This document shows, in pieces, positions 43,088-52,345 of a DNA stretch of 64,000 nt. A program made the position numbers and the translations under genes. The DNA lies in assembly GCA_040389065.1 (NCBI GenBank), contig JAZKAR010000028.1, forward strand, positions 1 through 64,000, read 5' to 3'. How positions within the stretch are numbered: the first letter of the stretch is position 1; each line of letters starts with the position of its first letter. The notes under the pieces are model-generated. The model did not search any database. It was not told the DNA's origin and worked only from the letters and a program-made list of their open reading frames with translations. The DNA is from JAZKAR01 sp040389065. GTDB taxonomy: Bacteria > Pseudomonadota > Gammaproteobacteria > Burkholderiales > Casimicrobiaceae.

Positions 43088-43846
43088 ATGTCAAAAGTGG
43101 CATTAATTACGGGTGCATCTTCAGGGTTTGGTCAGGCTATTGCGCAACGTTTAGCGCAGTCGGGCTATAAGCTTATTTTGCTGGCAAGACGCTTAGATCG
43201 TCTTGAAGCGTTGGCAAAAGCAGTTGCTCCATATACGGTTTGTCATGTTATTACTGCTGATTTACGTAACCACGGTGCCTTGAAACAGGCATTATCAACG
43301 TTACCTGCACATTTTCAGAATATTGATGTGTTAGTGAATAACGCTGGGCTAGCATTAGGTTTAGAAACTGCCCAAAAGGCTGATTGGCAGGATTGGGCGC
43401 AAATGATTGATACCAATTGCACAGCGTTAGCCTATATTACGCATTTGGTATTGCCCGGTATGGTAGAGCGTAATGGCGGTCATATTGTTAATATTGGTTC
43501 GACTGCAGGGCGCTATGCATATAAAGGGGCAAATGTGTATGGGGCAAGCAAAGCATTTGTAGAGCAATTTTCGCAGAATTTAAAAAGTGATCTTATTGGT
43601 ACCGCGGTGCGTATTACACATATTGCTCCAGGTTTAGCAGGAGGCAGTGAGTTTTCTCTAGTACGTTTCAAAGGCGATGAAGAAAAAGCCAAGGAAGTCT
43701 ATGCTGGCACAGTACCCTTAGAGCCTGATACGATTGCAGATGCAGTAAATTGGGCAATTAATCAGCCCCCACATGTGAATGTGACACATATTGAGTTAAT
43801 GCCAGTGTGTCAAGCATTAGCTGGTTATACAGTTCATAGAAATTAA
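43088..43846 (+). CDS. ydfG: SDR-family NADP-dependent 3-hydroxy acid dehydrogenase, YdfG-like
   Basis: The 252-residue cytoplasmic short-chain dehydrogenase oxidises serine, allo-threonine and 3-hydroxy acids, and reduces malonic semialdehyde. It has the cofactor loop TGASSGFGQAIAQRLAQ (about 8-24), the NADP-favouring ARR after it, NNAGLALG (about 85-92) and the catalytic YGASK (Tyr about 151). The start at ATG 43088 has AAGGAG about 9 nt upstream; the frame opens 24 nt earlier without a better site. It precedes glnS by 62 nt on the same strand. Confidence 0.9.
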   Translation: MSKVALITGASSGFGQAIAQRLAQSGYKLILLARRLDRLEALAKAVAPYTVCHVITADLRNHGALKQALSTLPAHFQNIDVLVNNAGLALGLETAQKADWQDWAQMIDTNCTALAYITHLVLPGMVERNGGHIVNIGSTAGRYAYKGANVYGASKAFVEQFSQNLKSDLIGTAVRITHIAPGLAGGSEFSLVRFKGDEEKAKEVYAGTVPLEPDTIADAVNWAINQPPHVNVTHIELMPVCQALAGYTVHRN

Positions 43847-43908
43847 AGGTACACTATTTAGCTTAACTGGTATTAACCCACACTTAAGAATAATTGAGAG
43901 AATTTTGT

Positions 43909-45627
43909 ATGGCAGATCCTCATGACGCAAATAATGCTCCCAGCGCGCATATAACAAATTTTATTCGTCATATTATTGATGAAGATATTCAAAAAAATGT
44001 TTATAACGGACGTCTTGTTACACGCTTTCCGCCAGAACCAAATGGTTATTTGCATATTGGTCATGCTAAATCTATTTGCCTGAATTTTGGACTGGCCCGT
44101 GATTATGGGGGTGTTTGCCATTTGCGTCTTGATGATACAAACCCTTCTAAAGAAGATGATGAATATGTTCAATCGATCATTAGCACCGTAAAGTGGTTGG
44201 GCTTTGATTGGGGCGAGCATTTATATCATGCTTCCGATTATTTTGAGACATTATATCAATGTGCTGAAAAGCTGATTCAGCTTGATAAAGCTTATGTTGA
44301 AGAGCTTTCACCTGATGAAATGAGGGCGTATAGAGGAACGTTAACCGAGCCTGGTAAATCTAGCCCTTGGCGCGATCGTCCTATTGAGGAGAGCCTTGAA
44401 CTATTCAGGCAAATGAGGGCAGGGGCGTTTCCTGATGGCGCAAAATTATTGCGTGCCAAAATCGATATGGCGCATCCTAATTTAAACATGCGTGATCCCG
44501 CTATTTATCGAATTCGTCATGTGGCGCATCAACGTACAGGGAATGCATGGTGTATTTACCCTATGTATGATTATGCCCATTGTGTATCGGATGCGATAGA
44601 AAGAATTACCCATTCCTTATGTACATTGGAATTTGAAGATCATCGACCCTTGTATGAGTGGTTTATTGGGCAATTAGCCGATGCCGGTATGCTAGAGCGG
44701 CCTTTACCCAAACAACGCGAATTTTCGCGTTTGAATCTTAGCTATACCGTGATGAGCAAGCGAAAACTGCTTGAACTTGTGCAAGATAAGTTAGTGGAGG
44801 GTTGGGATGACCCTCGTATGCCTACCTTAGTAGGGCTGCGTCGGCGCGGTTATACGCCTGCATCGTTACGTTTATTTTGCGAGCGTATCGGCGTATCAAA
44901 AGCCGACAACTGGATTGATGTAAGTGTATTAGAAGAATGTTTGCGTGAAGATTTAAATGTTCACGCACGCCGTGCAATGGCAGTGGTTCGCCCGATCAAA
45001 TTCATCATTGAGAATTATCCTGAAGGGCAGACAGAATGGCTGGAAGCGTCTGTGCACCCGCAGTATCCTGAGCGTGGAGTACGGCGCTTTCCATTTGGTC
45101 GTGAGGTTTGGATTGATGCTGATGACTTCATGGAGGTTCCTGCCAAAGGCTTTTTCCGTTTAAGCGTGGGTGCTGAGGTTCGTTTGCGGCATGCCTATTT
45201 AGTCAAGTGCACACGCGTAGAGAAAAATGAGCACGGTGACATTACTGCCATTTACGGCACGTATGACCCTGATACCAAAAGCGGTACGCCCGGTTCAGAT
45301 GTGCGTAAAGTAAAAGGTAATTTGCATTGGGTAGAGGTAACTTACGCAGAATCGATTCAGGTGCATTTATATGATCGATTATTTTCTGTTCCTAATCCTG
45401 ATACAGTTGAGGGCAGCTACCGCGACTATTTGAATCCTCAATCGTTTGAAAAAATTCAAACGGCTTATATTGAACATGGGCACCTCGACTTAGCTACGGG
45501 CGAAGGTGTTCAGTTTGAGCGCTTAGGCTATTTTTGCCTTGATGTTCCTTTAGAGCCAAGAGTTGAACAGCGGCGGGTGTTTAACCGTTCAGTTTCGTTA
45601 AAAGATACCGCGAAACAAAAAAATTAA
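43909..45627 (+). CDS. glnS: Glutamine--tRNA ligase
   Basis: The 572-residue class I synthetase charges tRNA-Gln directly. The HIGH motif is PEPNGYLHIGHAKS (about 40-53), and the KMSKS equivalent is VMSKRKL (about 281-287). The C-terminal part forms the two beta-barrels that read the anticodon. The start at ATG 43909 is preceded by GAGAG at 9 nt; a TTG at 43894 is less likely. Its presence suggests the cell need not rely on transamidation for Gln-tRNA. Confidence 0.97.
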   Translation: MADPHDANNAPSAHITNFIRHIIDEDIQKNVYNGRLVTRFPPEPNGYLHIGHAKSICLNFGLARDYGGVCHLRLDDTNPSKEDDEYVQSIISTVKWLGFDWGEHLYHASDYFETLYQCAEKLIQLDKAYVEELSPDEMRAYRGTLTEPGKSSPWRDRPIEESLELFRQMRAGAFPDGAKLLRAKIDMAHPNLNMRDPAIYRIRHVAHQRTGNAWCIYPMYDYAHCVSDAIERITHSLCTLEFEDHRPLYEWFIGQLADAGMLERPLPKQREFSRLNLSYTVMSKRKLLELVQDKLVEGWDDPRMPTLVGLRRRGYTPASLRLFCERIGVSKADNWIDVSVLEECLREDLNVHARRAMAVVRPIKFIIENYPEGQTEWLEASVHPQYPERGVRRFPFGREVWIDADDFMEVPAKGFFRLSVGAEVRLRHAYLVKCTRVEKNEHGDITAIYGTYDPDTKSGTPGSDVRKVKGNLHWVEVTYAESIQVHLYDRLFSVPNPDTVEGSYRDYLNPQSFEKIQTAYIEHGHLDLATGEGVQFERLGYFCLDVPLEPRVEQRRVFNRSVSLKDTAKQKN

Positions 45628-45819
45628 TGTTGTTTCTGTATTTTAGGGTTTACCTGCTAACACATGTTTACTGACATGGGTTGGTTTTGAAAGAGAACAG
45701 AGAGGGAAGCGAAGAAAAAAAGAGAGTTATTTTGGGATAAATGGTTTTTTAAGTTGTCTCCAGAAGCTTCCCCTCGTTACAATGATCAACTTTTATTTTT
45801 TTGACATGGAATAACACGT

Positions 45820-46539
45820 ATGTCGTATGCTCGCCTGGCATCTCACCCATTAATTGCTCGGGAAGGTTGGACAATTCTGGGAGTAGTGGCGGTTTTAGCG
45901 TTATTGGTTCATTTTTTCTTTGGGTTTTCAGGTTCCTGGCTGCTGTGGGGCTTGTTAATTTTCTGTATTCAGTTTTTTCGTGATCCTCAGCGTGTTGTAC
46001 CGCAAGTGGCAAATGCCATTGTATGCCCAGCCGATGGTAAAGTGATTGCAATAGAGCATACGCAAGACCCTTACTTGCATCGTCCTGCCCTTAAGGTTAG
46101 TGTGTTTATGAATGTGTTTAATGTTCATAGCAACCGTATTCCCTTGGCGGGTCATGTTGTGAGAAGTTGGTACTTTCCGGGTAAATTTGTAAATGCTGCG
46201 TTAGAAAAAGCGTCGATTGAAAACGAACGTAATGCATTACACATACGTACTGATTCAGGCTTTGATGTGACCTGTGTGCAAATTGCCGGTTTAATTGCGC
46301 GCCGCATTGTATGTTATGTGGGCCAAGGAGATACCGTGCAGGCAGGCCAGCGCTATGGTTTTATTCGCTTTGGCTCGCGCGTTGATTTATATCTTCCGCC
46401 TGATAGCCAGATCGAAGTGCAATTAGGTCAAATTGTTTACTCAGGAAGCATGTTATTAGGCCGTTTGCCAATAGCAGTTTCCTCATTGCCAGATAGCAAT
46501 ATTACGATAGCAGCTTCCGACCAATATACGGAAAAATAG
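45820..46539 (+). CDS. psd: Phosphatidylserine decarboxylase proenzyme, short form
   Basis: Psd makes phosphatidylethanolamine from phosphatidylserine at the inner membrane. The 239-residue protein is the short Psd type found in Burkholderia and archaea. It has an N-terminal hydrophobic pair of helices (about 20-52), FFRDPQRVVP (about 51-60), VFMNVFNVHSNRIPLAG (about 93-109) and the autocleavage site RFGSRVD (about 187-193), where Gly-Ser cleavage creates the pyruvoyl group. It lies 11 nt before pssA, which makes its substrate. Confidence 0.95.
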   Translation: MSYARLASHPLIAREGWTILGVVAVLALLVHFFFGFSGSWLLWGLLIFCIQFFRDPQRVVPQVANAIVCPADGKVIAIEHTQDPYLHRPALKVSVFMNVFNVHSNRIPLAGHVVRSWYFPGKFVNAALEKASIENERNALHIRTDSGFDVTCVQIAGLIARRIVCYVGQGDTVQAGQRYGFIRFGSRVDLYLPPDSQIEVQLGQIVYSGSMLLGRLPIAVSSLPDSNITIAASDQYTEK

Positions 46540-46550
46540 GAGCATTCTCC

Positions 46551-47354
46551 ATGAGTTCCGAGCCACAAAGCAGTCAGATAAAACCAGGGCAAGAAATATC
46601 TGGGCAAGTGTTACATAAGGGGCGGTGGCGGCATAAAGGTATTTATTTATTGCCCAATCTGTTTACGACAGGCGCACTGTTTTGTGGCTTTTTTGCTATT
46701 GTTAAAGCCATGAATGGAGATTTTGAAACAGCAGCCTTTGCAATTGCTGCTGCAATGGTTTTAGATGCTTTAGATGGTAGGGTTGCACGTATGACAAGCA
46801 CCCAAAGCGCATTTGGGGCTGAATACGACAGTTTGTCGGATATGGTTAGTTTTGGAGTAGCGCCCGCTTTAGTTATTTATGAATGGTCTTTGAAAGATCT
46901 AGGAAAACTAGGCTGGATTGCAACATTCGTTTACGTAGCTGGCGGCGCATTGCGTTTAGCGCGATTTAATACCCAATTAGATAACCCCGATAAACGATTT
47001 TTTCAAGGTTTGCCTACCCCATCAGCCGCTGCCTTAGTATCTGGTTTTGTATGGATTATGAATGAGCGATTTGGGATAAGAGGGGTTGATGTACCCTTCA
47101 TTTCTGTTGCTGTTTCTATGCTGGTAGGTCTCACAATGGTGAGTAATTTGCCTTATTACAGCTTTAAATCGATCAATATGAAGCGCAGTGTTCCTTTTAT
47201 TGTCATTGTGTTGCTCGTATTAGCATTTGCGTTAGCTATGTATGATCCAATTGCTGTATTTTTTTCGGTGTTTGTTGTGTATTGGTTATCAGGTTATCTG
47301 TTAGGCTCATGGAGATTTGTACAGTCTAAGCGTCAAAAACCATTAGCTCAATAG
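46551..47354 (+). CDS. pssA: CDP-diacylglycerol--serine O-phosphatidyltransferase
   Basis: PssA joins CDP-diacylglycerol and serine to give phosphatidylserine, the substrate of Psd. The 267-residue membrane protein has the CDP-alcohol phosphotransferase motif DGRVARMTSTQSAFGAEYD then SLSD (about 81-103, pattern DG-AR-G-D-D) and about seven membrane helices. It is the type II (membrane) enzyme, not the E. coli type I. The ATG has AGGAG about 9 nt upstream, and a repeat follows the stop by 5 nt. Confidence 0.95.
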   Translation: MSSEPQSSQIKPGQEISGQVLHKGRWRHKGIYLLPNLFTTGALFCGFFAIVKAMNGDFETAAFAIAAAMVLDALDGRVARMTSTQSAFGAEYDSLSDMVSFGVAPALVIYEWSLKDLGKLGWIATFVYVAGGALRLARFNTQLDNPDKRFFQGLPTPSAAALVSGFVWIMNERFGIRGVDVPFISVAVSMLVGLTMVSNLPYYSFKSINMKRSVPFIVIVLLVLAFALAMYDPIAVFFSVFVVYWLSGYLLGSWRFVQSKRQKPLAQ

Positions 47355-47358
47355 CAGT

Positions 47359-47471
47359 AGAAGTGACGTGTTTGGGTTTTTTCGTGTGTTAGCAATTTAG
47401 CGTGTTTTATGCACTCTCTGCCATGCGGGGCATCCCATGCTTGTTAGCACTCCACTGCGTAACTTCTAAAC
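47359..47471. repeat. MITE-like repeat after pssA
   Basis: Starts TAGAAGTGACGTGTTTGGGT and ends ACTCCACTGCGTAACTTCTA, flanked by TA. The interior has GTGTGTTAGCAATTTAGCG and CTGCCATGCGGGGCATCCC. The left end is more diverged than the right end. It lies between pssA and the SLBB gene and may affect read-through. Confidence 0.8.
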
Positions 47472-47521
47472 ATATATAGTTACATTTTTTAGTCTTTAAA
47501 AGAATTAAGAGCTTGTATTCC

Positions 47522-50200
47522 ATGATGTATAAACATAGAAATTTGCTTGAGAGTTTTTCAGTCGCACTCCTTACTTGCTTATGTACATTGGCCTATGCCC
47601 AGCAAAGCCCCTATGCGCAGCAAAGTCCTTCTAGTTCTACCAGTAATAGCGATGCGATTGTACCCCCGCTAATCAATTCAGGTGGATCAATGGGTACCGG
47701 GTCGAGTTCACGCTTTGGCGGCTCTACCGATAGACTCGATAGACGAAATGAGCGCAACTTTTCTTCTTCTAATGATTCTTCTTCCAATAATTCCTCGAAT
47801 ACATTAAGGTTTGAGGGCGATGATAATGAAGCAGATTCTAGAGCTTACAATGAAGCTTCAGAGAATAATGAGACTAGAGACGACAATACATCACCTCAAA
47901 ATTCGCAAGCCAGAGGCGGGCGTTTACAAACACTGAAACAACCTCGTCTTCCTAAAAGTGATTTTGAACGTTTTGTGGCTAGAACATTAGGAAGAGAGCT
48001 ACCTGTATTTGGGTCAGAGCTTTTTTTAGAGTCGAAACCTACCTATACACCCGTGAAAGACTTACCCTTACCTGATAATTATATTATTGGCGCTGGCGAT
48101 GAGTTGCTGTTAAGAACATGGGGTACCGTAGACGCTAATCAGCGCTTGGTTGTTGATCGCAATGGATCAATCAATATTCCTAAAATTGGAGTCGTACCAG
48201 TTGCTGGAGTGCGTTTGTCAGAGCTGAATCAAAAAATTCGTGCCCACATTGGCCGTGTATTTAAAAACTTTCAGTTAGATGTAAATGTTAGCCGGGCGCG
48301 CTCTATTCAAATTTATGTAGTGGGGCAAGCGCGCAAACCTGGTAACTACACGGTATCGAGTCTTTCAACGCTGATCAATGTGGTATTTGCAAGCGGTGGG
48401 CCAAATGAAAATGGCTCCATGCGGAGAATTCAGGTTCGTCGTGCTGGAAAAGTAATTACAGAATTAGATTTATACCGCTTTGTGCATACCGGTGATCGTT
48501 CGGCAGATATCCATTTGCAGTCAGATGATGCCATTATCTATTTGCCAGTAGGCCCTCGTGTAGCAATGTCGGGCAGCGTTCGTAAACCCGCCATTTATGA
48601 GTTAACTTCCAAATCGAGTACGTTGGCAGATCTTATTGGATTAATGGGAGGGTTACCTTCCACCACCGATATGCAAACACTTTCAATAGAAAGCATAGAC
48701 CCTAAAGCACCTATTTCAAGAAAAATTGATCGATTAGCGATCTCTGCTGCTACACTCAAAAAAACATTGCGCGATGGGGATATGATTAATTTCTTCCCTA
48801 TTTCTCCTAAGTATGCAAATGCCGTCACCTTAAGAGGTGTTGTTGCCTCGCCTTTACGTTACCCTTTTAAAGCAGGGATGCGAATTTCAGATCTTATTCC
48901 TGAAATTGAAGCGTTAGTCACACGCGATTATTACCGCCGTAAAAATATTTTAGTTCAGTATGATAATGAAGGCCAAGGTATTACACGTCGTGCTGCGTTA
49001 GAGTACCAACAAGGTCAGCAGCAAGATGGTCGTGACGATCGTAATAACCGTGTTCATGGTGACTATAATTCAAATAATAACAACTCCTATGAAAAGCGTT
49101 TCAACGCAAGAGAAGAAGCGCCGTATAGACCGAATGCTATAGACCCCAATGGCGATTCAGGTAAGTCAGATGCAATTGAGCCTACACGCGTTTTAGGAAA
49201 TTTAGATACGCTTAAAAATTTAACCGATGAGGTAAATTGGGATTACGCGGTCATTGAGCGTTTAAAATACCCTGAATTAACGGCTAGTTTAATTCCGTTT
49301 AATTTACAAAAAGCAGTACGTGAAAAAGACCCTGAAAATGATCATGTACTACAACCAGGTGATGTCGTAACGATTTTTTCTAAGAAAGATGTAAAAGTTC
49401 CCTTAGAAAAACAAACGCGCTTTGTACGTATTGAAGGCGAAGTTCAAGCACCTGGGGTGTATCAGGTAAAAGCAAACGAAACCCTAAAGCAAGTGTTAGC
49501 ACGAGTAGGGGGAGTAACCTCAGATGCTTATATTTTCGGTTTGGAATTTTATAGAGAATCAACGCGCTTGCGGCAAAAAGAAGCCTTGCAAAATGCTATA
49601 CGCCGTTCTGAACAGCAAATGAACTCCCAGGCAGCGAATCAATTTGCAAATGCTACAAATGCCAGTGATCCTGCTATGGTTGCAAAGCTGAAAGAATCGC
49701 AAGAAGCGCTTCAGCGTTCTAATTTGGCACGCCTTAAAAGTTTGGTTCCTACTGGTCGCATCGCGTTAGAGCTTTCGCCGAATGTTGCTTCGATTGATGA
49801 TATTCCTGAACTAACGTTAGAGGATAATGATCGTATTATTATTCCGAGCCGACCCAATTTCGTTTATGTAACGGGAGCAGTGAATAATTCTAATGCTTTG
49901 CTCTGGAGAAAAAGTCGTTCAGTGGGCGATTATTTAAAAAGTGCAGGCGTTGATCGTGATGGCGAGGAAGGTAGTACATTTGTTGTTCGAGCAGATGGAA
50001 CAGTACAAACTGAAACATCAGGATTTTTTAGCTCGTCTATTAAAAAGCTTGCTTTAATGCCTGGTGATACTGTTATTGTTCCTGAAAAATTAGATAGAGA
50101 GACTACCTATTCTGTTGTTATGCGTAATCTAGTAAGTTGGAGCCAAATTCTTGGACAGTTTGGGATAGCTGCTTCAGCCATTAAGATATTAAGAGATTAA
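47522..50200 (+). CDS. Large SLBB-domain polysaccharide export protein (Wza-like)
   Basis: The 892-residue protein is exported (hydrophobic segment about 11-27, cleavage near AYA-QQ) and is probably an outer-membrane or periplasmic polysaccharide export component. After a low-complexity Ser/Asn/Asp-rich stretch (about 30-140) comes the Poly_export domain (about 185-260; YIIGAGDELLLRTWGTVDAN). Several SLBB repeats follow (near 265, 350, 410, 645 and 780; VYVVGQARKPGNY-like and RIEGEVQAPGVYQVKANET). The interior also has an Asn/Asp/Arg-rich insert (about 505-550). Typical Wza has about 380 residues, so this is the long SLBB form. No capsule polymerase or ATPase is adjacent. It ends at a strong terminator. 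Confidence 0.85.
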   Translation: MMYKHRNLLESFSVALLTCLCTLAYAQQSPYAQQSPSSSTSNSDAIVPPLINSGGSMGTGSSSRFGGSTDRLDRRNERNFSSSNDSSSNNSSNTLRFEGDDNEADSRAYNEASENNETRDDNTSPQNSQARGGRLQTLKQPRLPKSDFERFVARTLGRELPVFGSELFLESKPTYTPVKDLPLPDNYIIGAGDELLLRTWGTVDANQRLVVDRNGSINIPKIGVVPVAGVRLSELNQKIRAHIGRVFKNFQLDVNVSRARSIQIYVVGQARKPGNYTVSSLSTLINVVFASGGPNENGSMRRIQVRRAGKVITELDLYRFVHTGDRSADIHLQSDDAIIYLPVGPRVAMSGSVRKPAIYELTSKSSTLADLIGLMGGLPSTTDMQTLSIESIDPKAPISRKIDRLAISAATLKKTLRDGDMINFFPISPKYANAVTLRGVVASPLRYPFKAGMRISDLIPEIEALVTRDYYRRKNILVQYDNEGQGITRRAALEYQQGQQQDGRDDRNNRVHGDYNSNNNNSYEKRFNAREEAPYRPNAIDPNGDSGKSDAIEPTRVLGNLDTLKNLTDEVNWDYAVIERLKYPELTASLIPFNLQKAVREKDPENDHVLQPGDVVTIFSKKDVKVPLEKQTRFVRIEGEVQAPGVYQVKANETLKQVLARVGGVTSDAYIFGLEFYRESTRLRQKEALQNAIRRSEQQMNSQAANQFANATNASDPAMVAKLKESQEALQRSNLARLKSLVPTGRIALELSPNVASIDDIPELTLEDNDRIIIPSRPNFVYVTGAVNNSNALLWRKSRSVGDYLKSAGVDRDGEEGSTFVVRADGTVQTETSGFFSSSIKKLALMPGDTVIVPEKLDRETTYSVVMRNLVSWSQILGQFGIAASAIKILRD

Positions 50201-50220
50201 TAAAACACACTATTTAAGAT

Positions 50221-50267
50221 AAAAAAATAGCGCCCTAAGGTTTGTAAAACTAGGGCGCTATTTTTTT
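50221..50267 (+). terminator. Rho-independent terminator after the SLBB gene
   Basis: A strong stem (AAAATAGCGCCCTA / TAGGGCGCTATTTT) closes a loop of about 12 nt and is followed by a run of Ts. It is 20 nt past the stop of the SLBB gene. The A-run on the other side would also allow use from the minus strand. Confidence 0.9.
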
Positions 50268-50373
50268 ATCAGCACATTGCATATTTTATAGTTGTTACAC
50301 AAAGGTTAAACAAAACCCTTAAAATGTCTTTAAACAGTTGAGAAGCATTCTAAATAAACCTAACTGCCTTTCA

Positions 50374-51474
50374 TTATTGATGTGTTGCTGAGGGTTCAAG
50401 CTCTATCCACCAGCGTCGCGTTGCATGGGGATTTTTCAATAATAGTGGTTCTCCCATTAACGGCGTTGCTAGATTTACACCATTTGCTTCTGCTAACGCA
50501 TAAATACGGTCGAAAGGTTCATGCCAGGGGTGCATCGCGAGATCAAACGTACCATTGTGCACAGGCATCAGCCAGCGGCCTTTAAGGTCAAGATGAGCTT
50601 GCAATGTTTGTTCTGGTTGCATATGTATATCAGACCATTGCTTATCATAGGCACCCGTTTCAAGTAGCGTCATGTCAAAGGGGCCATAGCGCTCACCTAT
50701 GGTTTTAAAGTCAGCATGGTAGCCAGTATCACCGCTAAAAAACAATCGCAAATCACCCGCGATAATTACCCATGATGCCCATAACGTACGATTTTCATCC
50801 GTAATGCCACGACCTGAGAAATGCTGTGCTGGGGTTGCGATCAACTGCACATTTTGCACAGTTGTTTGCTGCCACCAATCGAGTTGGCGTACTTTGGCTG
50901 GGTCAATACCCCAAGCGATTAACCGGTCGCCTACTCCCAATGAAGTAATGAACAGCTCTACTTTGGGAGCCAGCCGCATGATGGCTTCATAATCAAGATG
51001 ATCATAATGATCGTGAGAAAGAATTACGCCTTTAATGGAGGGAAGCTCATCAATACTGATAGGCGGAGCATGAAAGCGCTTTGGGCCTGCCCATTGTACC
51101 GGTGAAGCGCGCTCAGAAAATACGGGATCAGTCAGCCAGAACGCTCCGTTTAGTTTCAGCAGTAACGTTGAATGCCCTAGGCGAAATAAGCTTGCATCAG
51201 GTGCTTCAACCAGTAAAGCAGCCGATAGGGGCTGCACCGGAATTGGCATATTAGGTACAGTAGTAGCAGGCTTTTCAGTCATAAAACGCCATGTGATCGC
51301 AAGTGTTTTCATAAATCCCATGCGTTCACGAGGTACAACATTATGAAACTTACCATCACGCTGTTGAGGTGACTGGTAATGCGTAGAAGTAAGCGTATTG
51401 CAAGCACAAAGCGAAATAAAAGCCATAGTAGTTATTACCCCAATAACAAAAACATAATGAATCGGTCGGTTCAT
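50374..51474 (-). CDS. MBL-fold metallohydrolase lipoprotein, RomA/NAPE-PLD-like
   Basis: The 366-residue protein has a lipoprotein signal (hydrophobic 8-24, lipobox LCAC with the Cys near 25), so it should be anchored to a membrane facing the periplasm. Its metallo-beta-lactamase domain has the zinc motif SHDHYDHLDY (about 151-160), FSGDTGYH (about 232-239) and MPVHNGTFDLAMH (about 305-317). The relatives are RomA and N-acyl-phosphatidylethanolamine phospholipase D, suggesting lipid hydrolysis; this is inference. The start overlaps the TetR stop (ATGA). Confidence 0.85.
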   Translation of the reverse strand: MNRPIHYVFVIGVITTMAFISLCACNTLTSTHYQSPQQRDGKFHNVVPRERMGFMKTLAITWRFMTEKPATTVPNMPIPVQPLSAALLVEAPDASLFRLGHSTLLLKLNGAFWLTDPVFSERASPVQWAGPKRFHAPPISIDELPSIKGVILSHDHYDHLDYEAIMRLAPKVELFITSLGVGDRLIAWGIDPAKVRQLDWWQQTTVQNVQLIATPAQHFSGRGITDENRTLWASWVIIAGDLRLFFSGDTGYHADFKTIGERYGPFDMTLLETGAYDKQWSDIHMQPEQTLQAHLDLKGRWLMPVHNGTFDLAMHPWHEPFDRIYALAEANGVNLATPLMGEPLLLKNPHATRRWWIELEPSATHQ

Positions 51475-52082
51475 TGGATCTTCACGGATGACACGTTATG
51501 TACATTAGCACCACAGATAATTGACACAGCAACGCGCATTCGTTCTTTGTACTCTGCTGTAGTTTTAACGTAGTGCTTAATGCCATGTGATACAGAAAAT
51601 AGGTGTCGTGCTAGATCTTCAGCTGTAAGCCCAAGTTTTTCCCATTTAGCAGCAACATCGCTTGATTGAAGAGCGTGAGTAAGATCACTGACCAATACAT
51701 TTTCAAGTTCTGCTATGGCTGGCCCAACAAGCTGCGATGCAGTCGCTAAGAGTTCAGCCATATGCTCTTGTGACATATCGCTTCCATCATTGTGCGTTTT
51801 AAGTGCAACAAATACCCCGAGCAGCCGCTCTTCAATTGCCAGATCGTTACGGGCCAATACGGCATGTGCTTTGATTCGGTTCTGATGCGTTAAATAAATA
51901 ACACTTTCTTTAAAAAGCACATCTTTGGTTGCAAAGTGCCCATATAATCCTTGGCGTGATATACCTGCGGCACGTGCGAGGTCGTCCATTGATGTTTTTC
52001 TAAAACCATATCGCAAGAACACACCAATAGCTGCCTGCAAAATTGATTCGTGCCGTGCAGTGTTCAACGTTTCCACAGACAT
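51471..52082 (-). CDS. TetR family transcriptional regulator
   Basis: The 203-residue repressor has an N-terminal HTH domain: AAIGVFLRYGFRKTSMDDLA (about 17-36) and AAGISRQGLYGHFATKD. The C-terminal ligand domain matches no group I can name. It is coupled to the RomA-like gene by a 4-nt overlap, so it probably controls that gene and itself. A TTGACA promoter overlapped by a small palindrome lies 36-65 nt upstream. Confidence 0.9.
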   Translation of the reverse strand: MSVETLNTARHESILQAAIGVFLRYGFRKTSMDDLARAAGISRQGLYGHFATKDVLFKESVIYLTHQNRIKAHAVLARNDLAIEERLLGVFVALKTHNDGSDMSQEHMAELLATASQLVGPAIAELENVLVSDLTHALQSSDVAAKWEKLGLTAEDLARHLFSVSHGIKHYVKTTAEYKERMRVAVSIICGANVHNVSSVKIQ

Positions 52083-52117
52083 ACCCTAACAACCTTTGAA
52101 GTTGACATTGTATTTGT

Positions 52118-52145
52118 ACTTTACACTTTGTGTGATAATTGTCAA
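52118..52145 (-). promoter_or_regulatory. Promoter with overlapping palindrome upstream of tetR
   Basis: On the minus strand a -35 box TTGACA (52140-52145) and a -10-like TAAAGT (52118-52123) are 16 nt apart. The spacer holds the palindrome ACACTTTGTGT (52123-52133), a plausible site for the TetR protein to repress its own operon. A wider pair TTGACATTGTAT / ATAATTGTCAA also spans the region. Confidence 0.6.
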
Positions 52146-52206
52146 GTTTGATTGTTTTGTGGTAATGCCTCTTATCACCTACTTGCGATGAAGGAAGGTC
52201 GTTGAG

Positions 52207-52265
52207 ATGAGCTATCCATATTTATAATTAAATAGCTTAATATTTATTGGTAAGGGATAGCTCAT
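52207..52265. repeat. 11-bp inverted repeat upstream of the tetR operon
   Basis: Arms ATGAGCTATCC and GGATAGCTCAT enclose 37 nt of AT-rich sequence. It lies in the 320-nt gap between tetR and ubiG, where no gene is seen. It could be an operator or the ends of a lost small element. Confidence 0.5.
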
Positions 52266-52345
52266 GTATGAATGGCGAGGCTGACGATACAAGCGAGGGA
52301 ATGAATGAAGAAAATTTTCGCCCGTTTTCTGGCGTGTTTAATCCA

